Assembly (NCBI GenBank): GCA_016934415.1
Contig: JAFGSW010000072.1
Coordinates: 27,874 to 91,873, forward strand
Length of the DNA: 64,000 nucleotides
Source of the DNA: Spirochaetales bacterium
GTDB lineage: Bacteria; Spirochaetota; Spirochaetia; SZUA-6; RPPD01
Direction: 5' to 3'
Below are positions 16,816 to 26,202 of the stretch, one piece after another; the first letter of the stretch is position 1; each line of letters begins with the position of its first letter. The translations under genes were made by a program, and so were the position numbers. The notes beneath the pieces were generated by a model, which had not been told where the DNA came from, made no database searches, and saw only the letters and a program-made list of their open reading frames with translations.

Positions 16816-18111
16816 ATGAAAAAACCGACGATCGCGCTTTCTTTCAGCCTGGCCATGGCGGGCCTGGTATCCTGCCCCGCTCCCGCCGTCCCGGCGCCCG
16901 GCGTTCCCGCGGCGCCCGATAACCTCGGCGTCAACGGCATATCGTCGACCTGCGTGGAGCTGCGCTGGGACGACAACTCCGGCAACGAGGAACACTTCAT
17001 CGTCGAGCGGGCGGACGACGCCGGATTCACGGTCGACCTGACCGAGACGATCCTCGGCGCCGGTACGGTCCTCTTCCGCGACAACGCGGACGTCTCCCCC
17101 GGTCTCACCCGCTTCTACCGCGTCTACGCCTGGAACGGATACGGCCGCTCCACCGCGGCGGCGTTCGTGTCGGCCACGCCTCCCGCGCCGCCCGCCACCC
17201 CGTCCGGGTCCCGCATCGCCGATCACACGGTCGTCGACCGGATCCGCCGGGGCACCCTGCCGATCACCGCCATCCAAACCGCGAAGACCTCACTGCACAT
17301 CGCCTACGGCCACACCTCGCACGGCAGCCAGCTCGCGGACGGCATGGGCGGGCTCGTCGGCTTCGCCAATGGGGGAGCCTGCGACGGGACCTTCACGTAT
17401 TCAAGTCAGAGCGATCTCTTCGCGTCCAACCAGGACGGGTCGGGCAGCGCCCTGCACCTCTTCGAGGGCTCGCAGTATGACAGCGGAGACATGGAGCTCG
17501 ATTGCGGCTACTACCCGAGATGGGTGAACGAGACGCACGATTTTTTGGGCGCTCCGGACGCGCAGGGCCGCGGCTCGAACCGGCCCGAGTACAACGTCGT
17601 TATCTGGTCCTGGTGCGGCCAGGCCTCGGGATACGACGAACAGACGATGATCGATCACTACCTCGCGCCCATGGACGCCCTCGAAGCGGAATACTGGGGC
17701 GTCACCTTCGTGTACATGACCTGCCACCTCAACACGGCCGACGCCTGGACCGAGCAGAATCTCCTGGCGCGCGACGAACAGGTCCGGCGGTATTGCCTGG
17801 ACCACGGCAAGTGGCTGTTCGATTTCTCCGACATCGAGACGTACGATCCCGACGGCGTCTTCTACGCGGGGCGGCACCCCAATGACGCCTGCAATTACGA
17901 TTTCAACAACAACGGAATCACGGAACAGGACGGCGACACGGTCGCTATCAACGGCGACCGCAACTGGGCGATCGACTGGCAGAATTCCCACACGGAAGGC
18001 GTCGATTGGTATTCCTGCGGCGCGGCCCACAGCCAGCCGGTAAACGCCAACATGAAGGCCTACGCCGCCTGGTGGCTCTGGTGCCGGATCCCCGGCTGGG
18101 ACGGGAATTGA
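16816..18111 (+). CDS. FN3-domain lipoprotein with SGNH-like C-terminal domain
   Basis: A 431-residue exported protein. The signal peptide ends in GLVSC; a fibronectin type III domain follows (residues about 33-125, ELRWDDNSGNEEHFIVERA then TRFYRVYAWNGYG). The C-terminal 280 residues begin with HIAYGHTSHGSQLADGM and contain VIWSWCGQASGYD and HPNDACNYD, an arrangement reminiscent of SGNH/GDSL-like esterases seen in polysaccharide-degrading bacteria. The catalytic assignment is tentative. It follows the GH11 gene on the same strand, so a role in carbohydrate or ester processing at the surface is plausible. AAAAAGGAG precedes the ATG. Confidence 0.65.
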   Translation: MKKPTIALSFSLAMAGLVSCPAPAVPAPGVPAAPDNLGVNGISSTCVELRWDDNSGNEEHFIVERADDAGFTVDLTETILGAGTVLFRDNADVSPGLTRFYRVYAWNGYGRSTAAAFVSATPPAPPATPSGSRIADHTVVDRIRRGTLPITAIQTAKTSLHIAYGHTSHGSQLADGMGGLVGFANGGACDGTFTYSSQSDLFASNQDGSGSALHLFEGSQYDSGDMELDCGYYPRWVNETHDFLGAPDAQGRGSNRPEYNVVIWSWCGQASGYDEQTMIDHYLAPMDALEAEYWGVTFVYMTCHLNTADAWTEQNLLARDEQVRRYCLDHGKWLFDFSDIETYDPDGVFYAGRHPNDACNYDFNNNGITEQDGDTVAINGDRNWAIDWQNSHTEGVDWYSCGAAHSQPVNANMKAYAAWWLWCRIPGWDGN

Positions 18112-18141
18112 GAGCGGGAAAATAGGTTCGGCCGGCGGCTT

Positions 18142-18729
18142 TTACGGCCGGTCCACCGCCGTTTTTCCAAGAAACCCCGCCACGTCCTTCGCCATTCTCT
18201 CCGCCAGCGGTTTCGCGTCGAGGGCGTCGGGCGTGGTCGTCAAGTCCGCCACGTATTTCCCGATGACGCGGAAGCGCAGGTAATCCATTTCCCGCTGAAA
18301 CACCGCCTGCATGAGGTCGGCGTTCTCGGCGGCGCCGCCGCCGCAGGTCGCGAGGAGCGCGGCCGGCTTTCCCTCCATCACGTAGCCGGTTTCGTCCCGG
18401 CGCCTCCATTTCACGAGGCAGTAATGGCGGTCCAGGAGCGCCTTCATCTGCGCCGGGAAGTCCCACACGTAGACCGGCGCCGCGTAGATCACCGCGTCCG
18501 CCCCGCCGATCAGGGCGATCGTTTCCTCGAAATCGTCCTTCTGCCGGCAGCCGGGAACGCCGTTCCGCGACTGGCAGGCGTCGCACCCCAGGCACCCGGC
18601 GATGCGCTTGTCGATGACGTTGATTCTCGCGACCGCGAAGTCGCGCGCGATGATTTCCTCGAAGGCAGCGAGCAGGCGCGCGGTGTGGCCGTGTTTCCGG
18701 GGGCTCCCCAGGATCGTCGTTATTTTCAT
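18142..18729 (-). CDS. NADPH-dependent FMN reductase / Fe-S flavoprotein family
   Basis: A 195-residue flavodoxin-fold protein. The N-terminal phosphate-binding loop GSPRKHGHTARLL and the middle AAPVYVWDFPAQMKALLDR are typical of the NADPH-dependent FMN reductase/iron-sulfur flavoprotein group. Between them the motif GCLGCDACQSRNGVPGC supplies Cys residues that in Isf-type proteins bind a 4Fe-4S cluster. It probably moves electrons or reduces quinones or FMN in the cytoplasm. It converges on the preceding lipoprotein gene. Confidence 0.82.
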   Translation of the reverse strand: MKITTILGSPRKHGHTARLLAAFEEIIARDFAVARINVIDKRIAGCLGCDACQSRNGVPGCRQKDDFEETIALIGGADAVIYAAPVYVWDFPAQMKALLDRHYCLVKWRRRDETGYVMEGKPAALLATCGGGAAENADLMQAVFQREMDYLRFRVIGKYVADLTTTPDALDAKPLAERMAKDVAGFLGKTAVDRP

Positions 18730-18871
18730 GCGATAATTATTACAGAAAAAAGTGGAGTAAAGTCCAGGGGCGGTATGAGAAACAATGATAAAGGATGATG
18801 AATATGGATGGGAACATACCGGCCGGATCGGCCGAGCCGGTTCTCTTCGGCGCTTCGTTCCCTCGGTTTTT

Positions 18872-19159
18872 TCAGTCTTTTTTCTCCGGCCGCGTAGCCG
18901 CCTCCAACCGGGCGAGATAGGCCATCGCGTCCTCGAACGACGCGCCGCACGTCTCGGGGCCGGGCGTGAAATTGCGGCACACCTCCGGATACTCCGCCGA
19001 ACCGTGGATCCGGCAGGCGTTCCTTTCCGTCAAATGGACGCATCGTTCGCCCGCCGGCTTTCCGTCCGGCATGCCGGCGATGGGCGTGCTAATGGAAGGA
19101 GCGATGCAGCACGCCCCGCACCCGATCCTGCAGCTCATGGTCTCCAACCGCTTGTTCAC
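18872..19159 (-). CDS. YkgJ-type cysteine-cluster protein
   Basis: A 95-residue protein with the CxxGCGACC motif (MSCRIGCGACCIAPSIS), a CVHL pair, a CRIHG segment and a late CRNFTPG, matching the YkgJ/CxxCxxCC zinc- or iron-binding family. GTG 19159 is preferred because GAAGGTGAGG lies just upstream; ATG 19138 is the alternative. Function is unknown for the family. It stands divergently from a lipoprotein gene. Confidence 0.75.
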   Translation of the reverse strand: MNKRLETMSCRIGCGACCIAPSISTPIAGMPDGKPAGERCVHLTERNACRIHGSAEYPEVCRNFTPGPETCGASFEDAMAYLARLEAATRPEKKD

Positions 19160-19312
19160 GTCCTCACCTTCTCCAGATGATGATATCCCAAAAGGGAAAA
19201 CAACGCAAAAGCCTTTATGAAAAACGGATTGGTGCGGAACGCCCGCCACATTCAATCTTCACCCGGTGGAATAAATCTCGCGCCTGCGGTAAATTATGAG
19301 CGGAGCGTCGAT

Positions 19313-19726
19313 ATGAATTACTTCAAACTCATTCTTCCGGTGGCGGCGGCCGCCCTCCTCTCCTGGAGCTGCCCCCTCTTGCTGGACAAGACCGTCGCCG
19401 CGCCGCTCTCGGTCGCGGCGGACAACCCCTATCACTGGGATCCGGGGCCGACGAAGGTCTACGACCCGGGCGACGCGCTCGTCACCTGGACGATCGATCT
19501 GAGCGGGACGGTCTACCCGTCGTACGGCGACGTCTACTACAACACGGTCAATGATTTCTCGACCGCCTCCGTTTCCCACGACCACCCGGCCGGCTCGGCC
19601 ACGCTGCACGGGCTTACCTCAGGCCAGACCTATTATTTCTGGGTCGTGTCCTACGGCGAGTGGGCCGGGCAGTATTATTACAGCCAGCCGACCGGCCCCG
19701 TCTCCCCGCCTTTGGCGATACAATAG
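19313..19726 (+). CDS. small lipoprotein with FN3-like domain
   Basis: A 137-residue exported protein: signal peptide ending LLSWSC, then a single beta-rich domain (TWTIDLSGTVYPSYGDVYYN, later HGLTSGQTYYFWVVSYGEWAG) that resembles a fibronectin type III module. No catalytic residue is evident. The start at ATG 19313 is the one placed before the signal peptide. It is one of several small lipoproteins in this part of the window. Confidence 0.65.
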   Translation: MNYFKLILPVAAAALLSWSCPLLLDKTVAAPLSVAADNPYHWDPGPTKVYDPGDALVTWTIDLSGTVYPSYGDVYYNTVNDFSTASVSHDHPAGSATLHGLTSGQTYYFWVVSYGEWAGQYYYSQPTGPVSPPLAIQ

Positions 19727-19872
19727 CCCGAGAGAACCACTGTATACGTTTTGACTCAATTGCCCATCGAAGGGAACCACCCTTCGGCAAGCTCATGGCA
19801 GGCACCTGACACGGATGGGTATCTCACAACGCAGTTTCCAGTAACCGATGACACGTCTATGGCATGCGTGTG

Positions 19873-21027
19873 TCAAGACGCCTGAATTAACATTTTGATT
19901 TTTTCCACCTCACCCGGCTTGAATTTTGTGACACGGTCATGTTCAAAACGATACGCCTCACGTCTCTTCCACATGTAAAAAATCGTCGTCAAGGTTTTAC
20001 GAACCAAAGCGGCCCGGACTTTCCCTTTTGATTTTCCTTTCGTTTTCGATTCAAAAAAAGTCTTGAAGTTCGGATTGCCCGAATATATGTTCACCAGGCC
20101 TTCGATCAAATATCCGAAAGCGGTTTTCCGTCCGGCTTTGTCGAGCGAGCCGATGCGGGTAGACTTATTCGAGGAATCCGCCCGCGGCGCGCTCCGCAGG
20201 TAATGCGCGAAACGTTTGGCTGTCTTGAACCTCTCGATACACCCGACATCCGCCAACAGCGCGCTCGATCCCATGACGCTCACGCCGAAAATCGTCACCA
20301 GCAATTTCATTGTCGGTTCATCATAACCAACCGCCGCTCGCTTGATCCGGTCTTCGAGTTCCTTCTTCATTTGTAATATCGATATCAGGAGCGTTTGATG
20401 GCATTTGATGAGCGCCCGGGCCGTTGCCGGTACGTCGAGCTCATCAATCGCCATACACTCCAAACCGTCTTCCCGCGCCCGGCAGCTCATATGTTGACGC
20501 AGGATCGACCGGATCTTGTTCCGATGCATGCCGATCTGCGTTTTCAGCATGCGGAGCGATGAAAACATCTCACGCAGGTCCCGGACCGCTCGCGGCGGTA
20601 TCCATACCGAAGCAAAACCGTCCTTCCCGTCGTCATCCTCAATATGCGCCTTGAGCCGGTCCGCCAGGTTCTTCGCATCCACCTTGTCCGTCTTCTTGCC
20701 CGACAAATACATGCTGCGGAACTTCAGCGGATGGATGACGATGACTTCCTTCACGCGCGGTTGAAGCATTTCGCAAAACTCGAAAACCCCCGACGACGCT
20801 TCCACGCAGACATACGTTTCCACATCCAGCGTTTCCAAAAATCGAGGGATATCCTCCGTGTAAAACGTTCCGTTCGTCCGCACAAGCTTCCCTTCAATCG
20901 TCCGTTCAATACGATGAAAGACACTTTTCGTTGAATGAAAGTCGATCCCCAGGTATACCGTTCCCCTATCGCCCTCCTTTGACGATTTATTGGGAGAAGG
21001 CTTTTCCGGGAGGTGAACCCCACACAT
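19873..21027 (-). CDS. IS110 family transposase
   Basis: A 384-residue IS110-type recombinase. The N-terminal RuvC-like DEDD domain is visible (YLGIDFHSTKS, VCVEASSG, GKKTDKVDAKNLADRLK). The C-terminal Transposase_20 domain (TIFGVSVMGSSALLADVG, FAHYLRSAPRADSSNKSTRIG with the serine region) is also intact. The gene looks full-length and uninterrupted. Its upstream non-coding side is long, as in the IS110 subgroup, where the guiding bridge RNA is encoded before the transposase gene. It inserted between lipoprotein genes. Confidence 0.92.
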   Translation of the reverse strand: MCGVHLPEKPSPNKSSKEGDRGTVYLGIDFHSTKSVFHRIERTIEGKLVRTNGTFYTEDIPRFLETLDVETYVCVEASSGVFEFCEMLQPRVKEVIVIHPLKFRSMYLSGKKTDKVDAKNLADRLKAHIEDDDGKDGFASVWIPPRAVRDLREMFSSLRMLKTQIGMHRNKIRSILRQHMSCRAREDGLECMAIDELDVPATARALIKCHQTLLISILQMKKELEDRIKRAAVGYDEPTMKLLVTIFGVSVMGSSALLADVGCIERFKTAKRFAHYLRSAPRADSSNKSTRIGSLDKAGRKTAFGYLIEGLVNIYSGNPNFKTFFESKTKGKSKGKVRAALVRKTLTTIFYMWKRREAYRFEHDRVTKFKPGEVEKIKMLIQAS

Positions 21028-21200
21028 CTATTCGGGTTCATCACGCCACTCCAGGCGCGAGTCCCATGAGATGATCCGGTGAAGGCTGGCTAATCAGATT
21101 AAGGGGTTTATTCCGGATGTTGTTGCATCCTTTGGAATATCCCAGTGTCATCCCCAGCCTTCATCTTTTCTCCCGAAAAAATGGTACCTCCTTTACCGGA
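21028..21200 (-). ncRNA. candidate IS110 bridge RNA region
   Basis: The segment just before the transposase start is non-coding and contains paired elements, for example GAAGGCTGG at 21081-21089 with CCAGCCTTC at 21154-21162. In IS110 elements this end makes a structured bridge RNA with two loops that pair to target and donor DNA. Position and pairing fit; loop assignments and the element ends were not determined. Confidence 0.4.
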
Positions 21201-21493
21201 TCTTTTCAAACGCACGCCATGATATCAGATGGGACGGATCACACGGATAGGAGAAGGAGAAGGGGCTGACAAGGCGAGCGATGCGCGGGCGTGAGAGAAC
21301 CGTCGCTTACGGCCGGGCTGCGCTCGCGCATCGAAGGGAACCACGGATGGGACGCGAATACAGGAAAAGACGATTTTATAAATTGCCTCATGACAAGTCC
21401 GAAGGTCCTAAGTCGACAAAGCTAATATGAAGGTTGGCAATGCGGTTTCCGAAAAAGAAAAAGCATCCGAACGATGTGATGGAAATCGATGGC

Positions 21494-21522
21494 TTGAAAA
21501 TCATCTTCGGAACGGCTATGAT
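21494..21522 (+). promoter_or_regulatory. promoter for the small lipoprotein gene at 21553
   Basis: TTGAAA (21494-21499), a 17-base spacer and TATGAT (21517-21522) form a good sigma-70 promoter 30 bases before the ATG. ACGGCT and AGCCGT flank the -10 box as an inverted repeat, a possible operator. Confidence 0.6.
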
Positions 21523-21552
21523 ACGGCACGGGAGCCGTAAAAGGAGGCAGGT

Positions 21553-21876
21553 ATGAAGAAAATCCTCGTTTTCTTGACAATCATCGCCGTCGCTTTTCTA
21601 TTCAATTCTTGTTCGCTTATGTCCATTATGTTTGAGGTCACCGGACCGGCCCCGACCGCTGACATCATATATCAGTTTAACACCACATGGGACAATCTGA
21701 CCGACGTTTCTCTGCCCTGGACAATGTCTTTTACCGGCTCGAGCGGCAAGTACTGCGACCTCTTCGCGCTCAGTACAAGCGGTATCGTTACGGTTACCAT
21801 TTACAGGGACGGCGTTCCCATCGAAACGGAGACGAGTGGCGTTCACAATTACGTTGAAGTAAATTGCTGGCTTTAG
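21553..21876 (+). CDS. small lipoprotein
   Basis: A 107-residue exported lipoprotein: Lys-rich start, hydrophobic stretch and lipobox LFNSC (Cys 20), followed by a short beta-rich domain with two further Cys. AAAGGAGG precedes the ATG, and a good promoter with short leader lies directly upstream. No known family is recognised. It is the last gene before the tandem repeat and the biosynthetic cluster. Confidence 0.7.
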   Translation: MKKILVFLTIIAVAFLFNSCSLMSIMFEVTGPAPTADIIYQFNTTWDNLTDVSLPWTMSFTGSSGKYCDLFALSTSGIVTVTIYRDGVPIETETSGVHNYVEVNCWL

Positions 21877-22230
21877 CCTTGCGATCTCAGTACGTGTATT
21901 GAGTCATCGGCAGGACGCGGTATTTGCATATTAATCCATCACTCATCAAATGAAAACGTCGGCGCAATCTTAAAAAACGAGCCTCTTTCCTTCCCGCTCT
22001 TGCGAACGGCCGACCCCCCTCCTCCCCTCCTTTCGGGCTTCGCGGCGGAGGCGGCCGCGGCGGGCACGTCTCGCCCTTCTCTTCTCCCGGCTCCTTCCGA
22101 CGTTCGCAGGGAACTGCCGCTCCGGCGCGGACCCGACGGGCGGCCGTATTTCGCGAAGACATCCCCAAGAAAAAGATGTTAGTGATGCGATAGACTACGC
22201 GAAAGGAGCGACGGGTTATTTCATTGCCGC

Positions 22231-22461
22231 GACAAAGAATTTAATCGATCCAACAAAGAATTCCGCGCGTCAAACTAAGAATTCAATGAGTCCAATAAAG
22301 AATTTAATCGGTCAAATAAAGAATTCAATGAGTCCAACAAAGAATTTTATCGGTCCACCAAAGATTTCAATGAGTCAAACAAAGAATTCAGCGCGTCATA
22401 TAAGAATTCCAATGAGTCCAATGAAGAATTCAGTCGGTCCAACATAGAATTAAATCAACGC
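22231..22461. repeat. degenerate 21-bp tandem array, 11 units, heptad-coding
   Basis: Eleven 21-bp units share the core AACAAAGAATTCAAT. From unit 3 onward (22273) two variants largely alternate, one with GAGTCC and one with CGGTCC/GCGTCA, making a 42-bp higher-order period. In one frame each unit codes a heptad like NKEFNES or NKEFNRS; unit 3 carries a stop (AACTAAG). The preceding gap 21877-22230 shows no supported gene. A perfect relative of the array ends the window at 63921. Confidence 0.85.
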
Positions 22462-23116
22462 GACAAAGCGCTTCCCTCTGTGTCAGGATAGTTTTCGCCT
22501 GGAATTACAGGAAAGAGGAAACTATGCGGTATAAGAAAGAACGGAAACACGCCATGGGGAAGGCGGCGGAAAAGCACATTGAAAATCCGGTTCGCTACGG
22601 CTTCAAGGCTTCCGACCGCTTGATTGTGATAGGCGGGAGTGTCGTCCGATAACGCGGGCGCTTCATACACGGGGGCTGTAGAGGCACCACGAAGGTCATA
22701 GAAAGAGGAGAGAAGAAGAGAAGGGGTAAGGGGGAAGGAGTTACCCGCCTGGTGTGCCGGGGAGAACCGGTAATACTGGGCGGGATTCATTAATGGCGGG
22801 AGCGGGAGCGTATACCGCGAAGGACGCCTCCCGTTCGGCGCGGGTCTGGGTGGGCGGCCGTAGGGATTGTCATCGCCCACCCCGGAGTATCGTAATAAAT
22901 GGCCATGTTGCCGATCTCGTGGCAATACCCCGTTATCACTTGTAATAACGACCAATGCGCCTTTGAGGAGTGTCGTCAATTATCAAATGGGACTCGTTAA
23001 TAAAAATGCTTGTCGCGGATTAGTGGGATGGATCACTCGGGCGATTTTTTACGCCGCGCCGCCATCGGCGTACTCCCCGGTCACCGGTATCTTCACCGCC
23101 GCGGCGGACCGGCGGG
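22462..23116. other. non-coding gap between tandem array and gene cluster
   Basis: No ORF here has convincing start, composition or similarity. A minus-strand open frame (22979-22455) reads as low-complexity Pro/Ser-rich sequence and is not supported. Small inverted repeats such as GTTAT/ATAAC near 22934 are present. The stretch may include the termination region of the long minus-strand operon. Confidence 0.4.
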
Positions 23117-24346
23117 TCAGCGTACGCCCGAAGCCGATTTATCGGAGGCTTCGTCGCCTGCTCCATCATGAAAGAAACTCCAGATTCCCGAAAAATCGAG
23201 ACCCAGATTGCATCCGGAACAACCCGCCAACTCGGCGCGCTTTCCCCGCAGCATGTTAAGAATATAATGTGATCTTTTCTTTCCTTGATAAACCGAGTCG
23301 AAATCGTTCAAGCCGCCCAATCGCAATAAACCGTTTAGATCGCAGCAACACATGCCGATGGTTCCGTCCCACAGGATGACATATTGCCGCAGGATGAGCC
23401 AAAGGCATATTCCATCCGAACGAGGATATCGATCAATATAATCTTCGGGCGTCAATCCGCACGTCGCTTGAGGGTAGTATTTATCCACATTGTCGATCCT
23501 GTTCAACAATCTTGAAAAATCATCATCCACCGCGAATTGTTCGCAAGCGGGATCGAATATCATGTTCGCGCGGGTGATTATCCTACGATCGCTCTTTTCC
23601 CGATAATCCAAAAAGGCGTGGATATTCGAAGATACTTTATCCCATCGGGCGGGATAACGCATTTTTTCGAACGCCGCGGCGTTCCCGCCGTCAATGCTGA
23701 AAACGATCTCATTAAATGCGCCGCTGTCGATGATCAGCCTGCTTTTCTCGGCGGTCAAGCGAGTACCGTTCGTCAGCAACGTGAAATTGTATCGCCGATC
23801 GCCGGTTTTCTGCTTTTGCGCCAAATAAGCGACGATCTCATCGAATCCGGGATGCAGCAACGGTTCACCGCCGTTCCAAAAGCAGATTCCCCCATTAACC
23901 TGATACGGCGGATTGTCGATGATTTTCCGAAAAACCGCTTCCAGAGTTTCCATCGTCATGAATCCGTTTTTCATGCGGTTCCCCAGCTTATGATCCAATG
24001 AACAGTAATGACATTGAAGATTGCAGACGCCCGATAGTTCGATGTTCAGCTGAACGTGCCGCCTGGCGGCCCCGGCGCATAGAATAATATCCAGGACTTT
24101 CCGAATATTGATGATGATGCTGTCATTGACAATCAGCAACTTTCCTGGGTATACGTACTTCAGCCAATTGTTTTTTACGGGGAGCGCCATCAATTCCGGA
24201 GCGCCTTTTTTATCATCCGGATGCAATATGCCGTAGTCGCGGGCCAATCGTGGATCTCCGGCGATTTTTTCCAATAACGAAAGAGTCTCACCGGAGAACT
24301 CCTGATTTTCGATTTTCGATCGTATGATTTTCACAAGATTATCCAT
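23117..24346 (-). CDS. radical SAM/SPASM protein
   Basis: A 409-residue radical-SAM enzyme. After a 100-residue N-terminal extension comes CNLQCHYC (Cys 108, 112, 115) binding the 4Fe-4S cluster, then FWNGGEPLLHPG (SAM binding). A SPASM-like C-terminus has Cys in DGTIGMCCCDLNG and AGCSGCNLG. ATG 24346 follows AAAGGG; ATG 24361 is the alternative. It is the last gene of the long minus-strand operon, 48-62 bases after the ABC exporter. The substrate is unknown; SPASM proteins modify peptides or carry out sugar/cyclitol dehydrogenation and epimerisation. Confidence 0.85.
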   Translation of the reverse strand: MDNLVKIIRSKIENQEFSGETLSLLEKIAGDPRLARDYGILHPDDKKGAPELMALPVKNNWLKYVYPGKLLIVNDSIIINIRKVLDIILCAGAARRHVQLNIELSGVCNLQCHYCSLDHKLGNRMKNGFMTMETLEAVFRKIIDNPPYQVNGGICFWNGGEPLLHPGFDEIVAYLAQKQKTGDRRYNFTLLTNGTRLTAEKSRLIIDSGAFNEIVFSIDGGNAAAFEKMRYPARWDKVSSNIHAFLDYREKSDRRIITRANMIFDPACEQFAVDDDFSRLLNRIDNVDKYYPQATCGLTPEDYIDRYPRSDGICLWLILRQYVILWDGTIGMCCCDLNGLLRLGGLNDFDSVYQGKKRSHYILNMLRGKRAELAGCSGCNLGLDFSGIWSFFHDGAGDEASDKSASGVR

Positions 24347-24408
24347 TCCAGGCCCTTTCATCCGGCTTCAACCGGACTGCGAAATAGAATAGAGCGGCGC
24401 CGCCTCAA

Positions 24409-26202
24409 CTACGTCGCCGCATTCTCTCCCTCTTTTTGATAATGAGTCACCAGAGTGTAGTACAGCGCCGACTGATTCATCAATTCATCGTGAGTGCCGC
24501 TATCCACGATTCGCCCATTATCAAGCAACACGATCAAATCCGCATTCTTGATGGTTCCCAGGCGGTGGGTCGAAATAAGGGTGGTTTTTTTCGCCATAAG
24601 CTTATCCAGTGCATCAATCACGTAATACTCCGATAACTGGTCCAACGCCGAAGTCGGTTCATCCAGGAGCAGGATCTGCGGCTTCTTGAGGAACGTCCGG
24701 GCGATCGCGATCCGTTGCCTTTCTCCGCCAGAGAGATCGAGTCCTTTGTTGTGAATCGAGGTGAATATACCCTGCGGCAGTTTGTCCAGCAACGGCTTTA
24801 AATTGGCATTGCAGGCCGCGGCATACACCTCCTCTTCCGTCGCTTGTAAATTGCCGATGAGGATGTTTTCATGGATGGTTCCTTTAAAAATGAAACTGTC
24901 CTGGAACACGACGCCCATCATAGAATTAATGCGGTCGCGGGAGAACGTTTTCGTATTCTCTCCGAAGACGAAAATTTCCCCGGATTCCACCGGCATGAAA
25001 CCCAACAGCGTCTTGTAAAACGAGGTTTTCCCGGAACCGCTCAGACCGACGAAGGCGATCTTTTTATTTTTTTCAATCGAAACATTCATGTCGGAAATGA
25101 TTCTCTTGTTTCCCACGGTGACATTGAGCCCCATGATTTCGAGGGCTTTCGGTTCTTCTTCCCCCGGCGAATCATCCACACGCGGGGCGGCGGTGGGCGT
25201 GAAGCCGCGGCCGTTTCCGTCATCCGCCGTCCTGAAGTGGGCCTCTACCGGGGATTGCAGGAAATCATCCAGCCTTTGGATTGCGAGATTTGTCGCCTGA
25301 AGGTCGCCGTAAAAACTGTTGATACTCAGTACCCGGAACAAGGAATTGTTCAGATACGAAACAACTGCGACGAACAAGCCGATGGAAATGACCGCGCTTC
25401 CCGTCAGATAACTTCCCATCCAGTAAATGGCGATAATAATGATGCTGATGATCAGACCGCTCATATTATTGCTCACCGACCGGAAAAGCGAATCCAGGGT
25501 GCTTACCTTGATGATCCCCTTGTACATTATTTTATTGCGCTTGCTCTCCCAATCCTCCAAGCCCAAAATTCGAATTTCTTTCGAGCCTTCCATGCATTCC
25601 AGCAGATACGAACCGTTTTCTTCGTTATGCTCCCGCACTTTCTGCGAATACTTTAATAAAGGTCTTTTAAAGAATCGCGGGAAGAATATCAAGAAAATGA
25701 CAAAGAGGATCGCAATCGATCCCAGCTTCCAATCCATGAAAAAAACGATACCAAGGGAAATAAATAAAACGGAAGCGTTCGAAAACCATTCCACCAGAAT
25801 CCTGGTGATAAAATTGGATGTCATCGCGGTGTCGAGTCCCAGAAAGTTCTGGAATTTCGTCGGCCCCGTTTTTTCAATCTCCAGAATGGGAATTTTACGG
25901 AGATGGCGCAATGCCGCATCCCGTAAATCCAAGGTATAGTTGATGTCGAGATAACGGAAGATTGTATCTTTTACGATCGAGAACACGCAATTGAAAACGG
26001 CGATACCCAACCCAAGAAGCAGGATCGGGATGAGGTAATTTGTTTCTCCCTTCAGCAAAACATGATCGATTATAAATGCGAACAACAACGGGTTGACGAG
26101 GGTAACACCGGTAATCAACAATACCAGCACATAGGCGGTGATCAAGAGAGGCCATCGTGTGTTGATATTCTTCAACAGTTTCAAGGACCGTCGAATTTTC
26201 AT
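24409..26202 (-). CDS. ABC exporter, fused membrane and ATPase domains
   Basis: A 597-residue half-transporter of the MsbA/LmrA design. Residues 1-300 hold six membrane helices; the nucleotide-binding domain carries Walker A GLSGSGKT (386-393), signature LSGGERQ (490-496) and Walker B LLLDEPTSALD (511-521). There is no N-terminal C39 peptidase, so it is not a leader-cleaving peptide exporter. A 30-residue Gly/Pro-rich linker (about 325-355) separates the domains. Its ATG overlaps the stop of the BtrH-like gene before it. It most likely exports the cluster product as a homodimer and could give self-protection. Confidence 0.92.
   Translation of the reverse strand: MKIRRSLKLLKNINTRWPLLITAYVLVLLITGVTLVNPLLFAFIIDHVLLKGETNYLIPILLLGLGIAVFNCVFSIVKDTIFRYLDINYTLDLRDAALRHLRKIPILEIEKTGPTKFQNFLGLDTAMTSNFITRILVEWFSNASVLFISLGIVFFMDWKLGSIAILFVIFLIFFPRFFKRPLLKYSQKVREHNEENGSYLLECMEGSKEIRILGLEDWESKRNKIMYKGIIKVSTLDSLFRSVSNNMSGLIISIIIIAIYWMGSYLTGSAVISIGLFVAVVSYLNNSLFRVLSINSFYGDLQATNLAIQRLDDFLQSPVEAHFRTADDGNGRGFTPTAAPRVDDSPGEEEPKALEIMGLNVTVGNKRIISDMNVSIEKNKKIAFVGLSGSGKTSFYKTLLGFMPVESGEIFVFGENTKTFSRDRINSMMGVVFQDSFIFKGTIHENILIGNLQATEEEVYAAACNANLKPLLDKLPQGIFTSIHNKGLDLSGGERQRIAIARTFLKKPQILLLDEPTSALDQLSEYYVIDALDKLMAKKTTLISTHRLGTIKNADLIVLLDNGRIVDSGTHDELMNQSALYYTLVTHYQKEGENAAT

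Noticed and set aside
22231..22461. CRISPR array
   Set aside because: Units are 21 bp with no unique spacers between them and degenerate gradually; it is a tandem repeat, not repeat-spacer.
22455..22979. Minus-strand open frame of 174 codons
   Set aside because: Low-complexity Pro/Ser-rich reading with no ribosome site or family motif, overlapping the end of the tandem array; judged non-coding.
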